Source of the DNA: Alligator mississippiensis
Taxonomy: Eukaryota; Chordata; Crocodylia; Alligatoridae
Direction of reading: 5' to 3'
Length of the DNA: 64,000 nucleotides
Assembly: GCF_030867095.1 (NCBI RefSeq)
Contig: NC_081832.1
Location: 59,133,444 to 59,197,443 of the forward strand
Below are positions 58,655 through 64,000 of this stretch, in pieces. The position numbers were made by a program, and so were the translations under genes. Under the pieces are notes generated by a model. It made no database searches and was not told where the DNA came from. It worked only from the letters and a program-made list of their open reading frames with translations. How positions within the stretch are numbered: the first letter of the stretch is position 1; each line of letters opens with the position of its first letter.

Positions 58655-58936
58655 CACTGGGCGCATCTACATGAGATGCTTAATGCACACTGGACTAATT
58701 CAACTGCGCATTACTGCAGATGGCAAAAACTATGTTAATGTGCTAATGCACAGATTTAGTCCAATGCTCATTAAGCGCCACACAAAGTGTTCATCTGCAC
58801 AAATACACAGTAGCACCGATTTATGGTGCATTAAGTTTAGTACCTGTTTTAAACTTAATGCATTGCAACAGGTATTAAACTTAATGCACCGTAATTACAG
58901 AGCATTAATGAATGTGTAGACGTGCCTACTATAGTG
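58655..58936. mobile_element. MITE with GTCTACAC-type ends
   Basis: The left end CACTGGGCGCATCTACATG and the right end, inverted, contains GGCACGTCTACACATTC. Internal TTAATGCAC/GTGCATTAA blocks tie it to 54309-54570. Confidence 0.7.
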
Positions 58937-60762
58937 GAAAGAAAAGAATGGCATGTTCTGGGTATAAATCAGACCTGATGACACAAATCACAGCTAACCT
59001 ATTCTGAGAGTAGGAAAACATAACCTCTGGGAAACAGCAAGTGCTAAGCCCTAAGGTTGCAGAGTTAAATGCTATAGCATAACAAAATGATGAAGTAAAG
59101 ATGGTGTCACAGTTTTAGTGTTAACTACATCTCTTGCTCTTCCTGGTTACAAGTGCTAAACTCCCTCTAGATTTCAAGCCAGCAACAAGAGAGCAACACA
59201 GTCCAAAACTGAGGACCCTTGTTCTAAGACACCCAGCAATTAATAGATAAAAAGAAGTAAGGATACTCTGCAGAAGAAAGACAGAGGTTGACCAATAGCA
59301 TTGTGTATTTTTCCTACAATGTGTACTACAGTAGCTCCTAAACCAGTGTGATTTTTTTGCACTAATAAATAATTAGGCATTTTCCTTCTGTGTTGGAGAT
59401 TTTTAATTATTTTCATCAAGAGCACAGAAATACACTGGAGGAAAGCAAGTGTGATATACATTTTCAGCGAAGTACTGAAAATACTTGTCTGTCATGAAAT
59501 CATCATTCTTGGCTTGGTAAACTACGCACGTCGGATGAGGCCTGAGGAAGTAAGGGGGTGGATAAAAAAGAACTCTTTGTGCTCTTTAAAAGAGAAGGAA
59601 TGAGGACAAATCTTCTAGCAAAATGCCTCAAAAAAGAAGGAAATAACAAGAATACAAAAATAATCTGGGGTTCTGAACACTGCGAACTGCAAGGCTTTGT
59701 CCTAATTTTATTCTGGCTAGGAGGGCATCTGATTAAGGGATTAAATCTGTGCATCCACCATTGAGACACCAGGATGCACAAATGGGCCATGACCCCTTCA
59801 TTTGTCATTAGTACCCTTTTTGTCTGGTTGCAGACCATAAAGGCTACATTCATTCCTGGTGTAACTTGATTAAAGTTAGTGGAATCACATCAGAGGTGAA
59901 CATGCCTCTAAATGTCTTTGTATCATTGTGACTATACAGCACAGAAAACTTACAACTCAAACCAATTTTTTTTCCACGCATGAGACCTGTCCCAGACCCT
60001 TCACTACCAGCTGTTTTTCTAATTCTGAGCTTGATCTGTTTGGTACTAGATGTAGGGAGTTACAGCTACATTCTTTATTTCTATTGCTTAAAAAGCAGTT
60101 TTACAAAAAGGGAAGGGAGCTGAAAAAAGTTGGAACATACCATCACTTACCAACCCCTACCCCCCAGTCTATTTGAACAATGCTTAAACTCCACTCCTAA
60201 CTGGAGAATGCACTTAACTAAGTATCAGAGACTTTTAGCATCATTAAGGAACGCCCACACTTCCTTTGTCTGAATGACTTGCAAGAAACTAATAATGATT
60301 TCTAGATAGTGTACTGTGACCATCCAATTACAAAGCACAGCAAGCTAAAGAGAACGGAAAGGGTATATTGTGGGAATGGCAGTCTACATGAACATGAAAG
60401 TGACTGACAGGTATACTTCTTAAAAATCTGCTGGCAAAATGCAAATAAAATGAACTTTTTAAATAATTGTTCTTAGCTTTGCTGTGGTGCTTGCCACCCC
60501 CATTTGCAGTCTGATGATGACATATAGCACCTACTTTATAAGGCTACAAAATCTGGTTGCAATGTCTATCCAGAGAGCACATACTTGCACTAGCTAGTCT
60601 TGTACTTATTGAAATACCTCCAATCAGTCACCTAAAGTAATTAGCAAGGAAGATGAGGATGTCAATAACTCTTAATTTAAAGAGAGAAATTAATTTGCAA
60701 TTTATAGAATAACTAGATACACCTGAAAGACCAATTATCCAGTCACTGTGTCTGTCAAAGAC
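58937..60762. other. Intergenic, nothing recognised
   Basis: No exon, RNA gene or named repeat seen. Confidence 0.45.
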
Positions 60763-60955
60763 AATGCTTGGCACTTATACAGCGCTTTTCAGCTTCAAGT
60801 TGCTTCACAAACATTAACTATAATTAACGCTCAAACACTTCTGTGAAGGAAAGAAGCAATGTTGTCCTTGTTTCACAGATGGGAAAATGGAAGCAGCAAT
60901 TAAAGAACTTGGGCAAGGTCAAAAAGGTGGCTAATGTCAGAGCTGCAGTCCTGGT
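60763..60955 (+). mobile_element. MIR-type SINE
   Basis: ACTTATACAGCGCTTTTCAG, then TTGTTTCACAGATGGGAAAA, TTGGGCAAGGTCAAAAAGGTGG and CAGAGCTGCAGTCCTGG. The full MIR core order is visible. Confidence 0.78.
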
Positions 60956-61743
60956 TCATCATCTTTTTTTCCATCTAGCTTAAGTACAATGTTTTCATGT
61001 GAATCCCAGTCGCTTTTATTATCTTTATTTAACCTTCTGAAGCTTTGTCTATGTCTTCATATTAAACAGCTGTACTTTTATACTGCGATCTTTACATGAA
61101 GTCCTTGAAAAGAGTCATGGTCAACACACTTCCCTTCAGTTGGGTTTTACCTGAACCAGCTGCATGGAGATAAAAACTACACTGTCTTGTCTGCACTAAC
61201 ATTTTTACCTCAATATTGCTCTTGGTTTATTATCTTGATGTAAAATACCTCCATCTCTTTTGTAGTGAACATGTAGACAAAAACTTAAATGCAGGATAAA
61301 AAAGAGCCAGACTGCAAATGTGGAATATAAGCTTCAAACGCAGTTTGCACTTCCGCAATTGAAGAAGACCGTTCTCTTCAAACAGCTATTCTCCCGACAA
61401 AGGAAGCTTTTATAATACATTAACAAGACTTCTATAAAAATGTTAAATATAGGTTTGTCTTTACTGTGGTGGCAACTCAAGATAGCTACATTCCAGTTAA
61501 CTCAGTCTTTTATGTGTGAGCAGAGGCCCTGAGCAGCAGCAATGGCCATGGTAGCTGGGCCAGCAGCACCAACTGCGGCTGTTATTAATATGCCCCTTCT
61601 AAGTACACAGCCAGGGATGGTGTCCCAGTCTCCCACCACCTCCTACTGCTTCTGAGAGAGGTCTTACTCCAAAGCAATATTCAAGCTGCACATAAAAAGT
61701 CCCTTCTCACTTTCTCAGGTCTGGGAAAGAAAGAACTTCCTAT
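60956..61743. other. Intergenic, nothing recognised
   Basis: No exon or named repeat seen. Confidence 0.45.
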
Positions 61744-62178
61744 TAGGGCTGTGCAAAGCTTCAGTCGATTCAATTTGGCGGCCAAATCTCCAAATCTGAA
61801 TTGAATGAGGAGACCCTTTAATCTCTCCGAATCGAATCAGAACTCTCTGAATCAATTCGGAGAGATTCGACAATTCGTACATAGACACAGCTTTTTATGT
61901 TTTTTCTACATACCCCAAGGTACCAGGCAGCTTATGAACGCTGAGATGAAGAGGCAAATGGAGCATCCCACAGGAGTGCAGGGGGGCGGGTCCCCAGTGT
62001 GATCGGCAGTGCACCCGGAAGTGGACCAGAAGCACTTCCTAGTCTGCCGGGGAGCCCCCTGGCTTGGCAACTAGTGCCTCCTGGGGTCCCCCTGTGGCTG
62101 ATCAATTAATCAATCAAATCACTGTTCCCCAAATCAGGTTGAATCCGAATCGAATATGGCCCACTTCGCACACCCCTA
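61744..62178. mobile_element. hAT-like element, relative of 11510-12356
   Basis: The left end TAGGGCTGTGCAAAGCTTC and the right end, inverted as TAGGGGTGTGCGAAGTGGG, are flanked by CTTCCTAT (61736-61743) and CTCCCTAT (62179-62186), 7 of 8 identical. Subterminal CTCCGAATCGAATCAGA-type palindromes are shared with 11510-12356. No coding capacity. Confidence 0.78.
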
Positions 62179-62204
62179 CTCCCTATACTGTATGTTCCCT
62201 GGAC

Positions 62205-62428
62205 CAGGAGTTGGCAATGTTTTGGGGCAGAGTGCCAAAAACACCCACAACTTTGTAAGATGTTGGCTTGCCAGGAACAGATGGCAGGGGAGCCATAAGG
62301 GACCTGATCTTTGTTGTGGCAGAGCAACCTTGGCCCTTTCCTTGCTGTCCACCCCAAGACTCACATGCCAAGCAAAATGGTTTTGTGTGCCATGCTCTGG
62401 CACTTGTGCCAGGGTTTGCCTACCCCTG
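62205..62428 (+). mobile_element. hAT-like MITE, relative of 9017-9209
   Basis: The left end CAGGAGTTGGCAATG and the right end, inverted as CAGGGGTAGGCAAACC, are flanked by CCCTGGAC and TGCTGGAC (6 of 8). Confidence 0.68.
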
Positions 62429-63041
62429 TGCTGGACCATTATAGCCACAACACTGTATTTAGTAGCACAGAAGGGCTGCATCCTTATTACATTATTAGCT
62501 TGAGCATGAACAGCACTTGAGCTTCCATCCATGCCCTTTGTGGTTTTGAGTGTAAATCAGCAATTACCTTGAGCTTGAGACTTTGGTATATAGCCAGCAG
62601 TTGGGTTTGGACCAACACTCAAGTTACCGCAAGCTATCGCTGCAGTGAAGACAAAGCTTGTGACTTCAGAAGATGAAATAGATCAAATACTAAGTGCTAT
62701 CATAAAAGCTGCACAACTTTAAACTCTATTTTCATTTTCTAGTGGCACATGAAGATTGTGACTGAGGGTGGACTTCTATTATGCTTTATTCAGTGCAAAT
62801 GTATGAGAATCCATGCCCCTTACAACCTACATTTATGAAAGCATTTCATTTGCATTTATAGGCAAGTTAAAAATGAAAACATATTGTTCAAATGAAAAAT
62901 ATCACCCTCTGATGGCAGATGTTTAGCAGCTTATCTGCAATGAGTTTGAAAATCATTCATGGGACAGCACCTTCACCTCAGGATTGAACTACAATTACAG
63001 TTGGAGAAGCCTGCACTGTTGCTGTTCTAGAGCCTCTATGG
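62429..63041. other. Intergenic, nothing recognised
   Basis: No exon or named repeat seen. Confidence 0.45.
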
Positions 63042-63228
63042 CAGGGGTGGGCAAAATGCGGCCCGGGGGCTGGATGAGGCCCACCAGGCTATTCTATCTG
63101 CCCCACAGGGCCCCTAAAAAATTTAGAAAATTTATATTTATCTGCCCTGGGCTGCCAATCATGTGGCCCTCAATGGCTTGCCAAAACTCAGTAAGCAGCC
63201 CTCTGCTCAAAATAATTGCCCGCCCCTG
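63042..63228. mobile_element. hAT-type MITE (CAGGGGCAGGCAA family), copy 2
   Basis: A 187-bp element has ends CAGGGGTGGGCAAAAT and, inverted, CAGGGGCGGGCAATTAT. It is flanked by perfect 8-bp copies of CTCTATGG (63034-63041, 63229-63236). It shares GGCCCCTAAAAA.TTTAGAAA and ACTCAGTAAGCAGCCCTC with 48710-48895. Confidence 0.92.
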
Positions 63229-63236
63229 CTCTATGG

Positions 63237-64000
63237 AATATACAAGACTGCCATGTGATACAGTTCTGTTCATGGGCACTAACATTTATACATGTTCCTA
63301 TAAAAAAAGCGATGTAAGGGAACCAATTACCTAAAAATATTTTAATAAAATAAAACTCTTAGTGTATCAAATCTCTTCAAATATGGCATTTAAAAATATT
63401 TCTTCTAAAAATGGTCTGTTGAATTTAAGTTTAAAAAAATACTTTTATGTGCATCATAGATGTTGCATCCTTGTAAACATGTTTTAAACTCCCCGCCCCC
63501 CCTTAAATTGAGTCTGAAAATTTAGGTGCATTTTCAATTCAAAGCCATCTTTAATTTGAAGAAATCTGGTATGTAGCTTTTCCCCGTTCTTATGTGATTC
63601 AAAGGTAAGATGTCAATTGGTCTTATCAAATGACTAATCTGCTGCTGGAAATGGGACAAATAGGTCTGGAAAAATAGGTAAACACTGAAAAACCCAATTG
63701 ACCCTTATTACAAATGCCATTCCTGCCTTAGGCACTGCTCATCCTTTTCACTCCAGAATTACTATACACCTAGCAGTTACTTTTGATAGGGATGCTATTG
63801 CATGTAGCAGCAGCAGATTACTTGGCTGATTCAGCAAAGCAGTTCCCAAAACAACTGTTTTTTGGAGATAATACTGTCAGCCATGACTTTATAGCATGAA
63901 TGTCTGGATACTACAGCAACGAGTACAGTATAAATAGGCAAGTCTATTCGCAGCTGGCAAGTGTCTGGTTCTGGAGTGCACACAGTTTAATTTTTTGTGA
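63237..64000. other. Intergenic, nothing recognised
   Basis: AT-rich sequence to the window edge. No exon or named repeat seen. Confidence 0.45.

Noticed and set aside
1..64000. CRISPR arrays, bacterial operons, rRNA or tRNA genes
   Set aside because: No regularly spaced direct repeats, no RNA gene signatures recognised. Introns, LINEs and SINEs show vertebrate nuclear DNA.

Overview
This is a vertebrate nuclear window from a reptile-like genome. Two protein-coding genes are supported: the 3' part of CCNJL (cyclin J-like) on the + strand and a complete four-exon FABP6 (ileal bile acid-binding protein, gastrotropin) on the - strand. Their tail-to-tail order matches the CCNJL/FABP6 neighbourhood on human chromosome 5q. 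The repeats are many CR1 LINE 3' fragments, MIR-type SINE remnants, numerous short hAT-like DNA transposons, MITEs with GTCTACAC-type ends, and Penelope-like elements (PLEs). This mix suggests a crocodilian, with a turtle as the main alternative. A bird or mammal is unlikely.

Layout. 1-6150: the last three coding exons of CCNJL and a long 3' UTR. 6150-14075: convergent intergenic DNA with hAT-like MITEs, MIR remnants and microsatellites. 14075-20930: FABP6. Its second intron holds a CR1, an unclassified DNA-transposon-like repeat and a hAT-like MITE. 20930-64000: about 43 kb in which I recognise no gene exon. It is filled with repeats: CR1 copies, PLE copies near 28.3-29.6, 40.5 and 49.5-52.5 kb, GC-rich foldback hAT-like elements at 11.5, 36.4 and 39.5 kb, and several MITEs with clear 8-bp target-site duplications.

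The two genes do not form a pathway. CCNJL encodes a cyclin-fold protein. FABP6 is a cytosolic bile-acid carrier of ileal enterocytes and has its own TATA box. The most unusual object is a 1.3-kb insertion at 28346-29642 inside a CR1. It is flanked by a 16-bp target-site duplication and consists of two head-to-head, mutually diverged PLE 3' ends. Between them lies an 89-bp segment that is an exact inverted copy of sequence about 0.7 kb upstream of the insertion site. This looks like one reverse-transcription event with several template switches. The PLE ends also carry hammerhead-ribozyme-like cores.

Limits: exon boundaries rest on splice signals, reading phase and remembered family sequence. 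Repeat families are named from motifs, not database hits, and many repeat edges are approximate.
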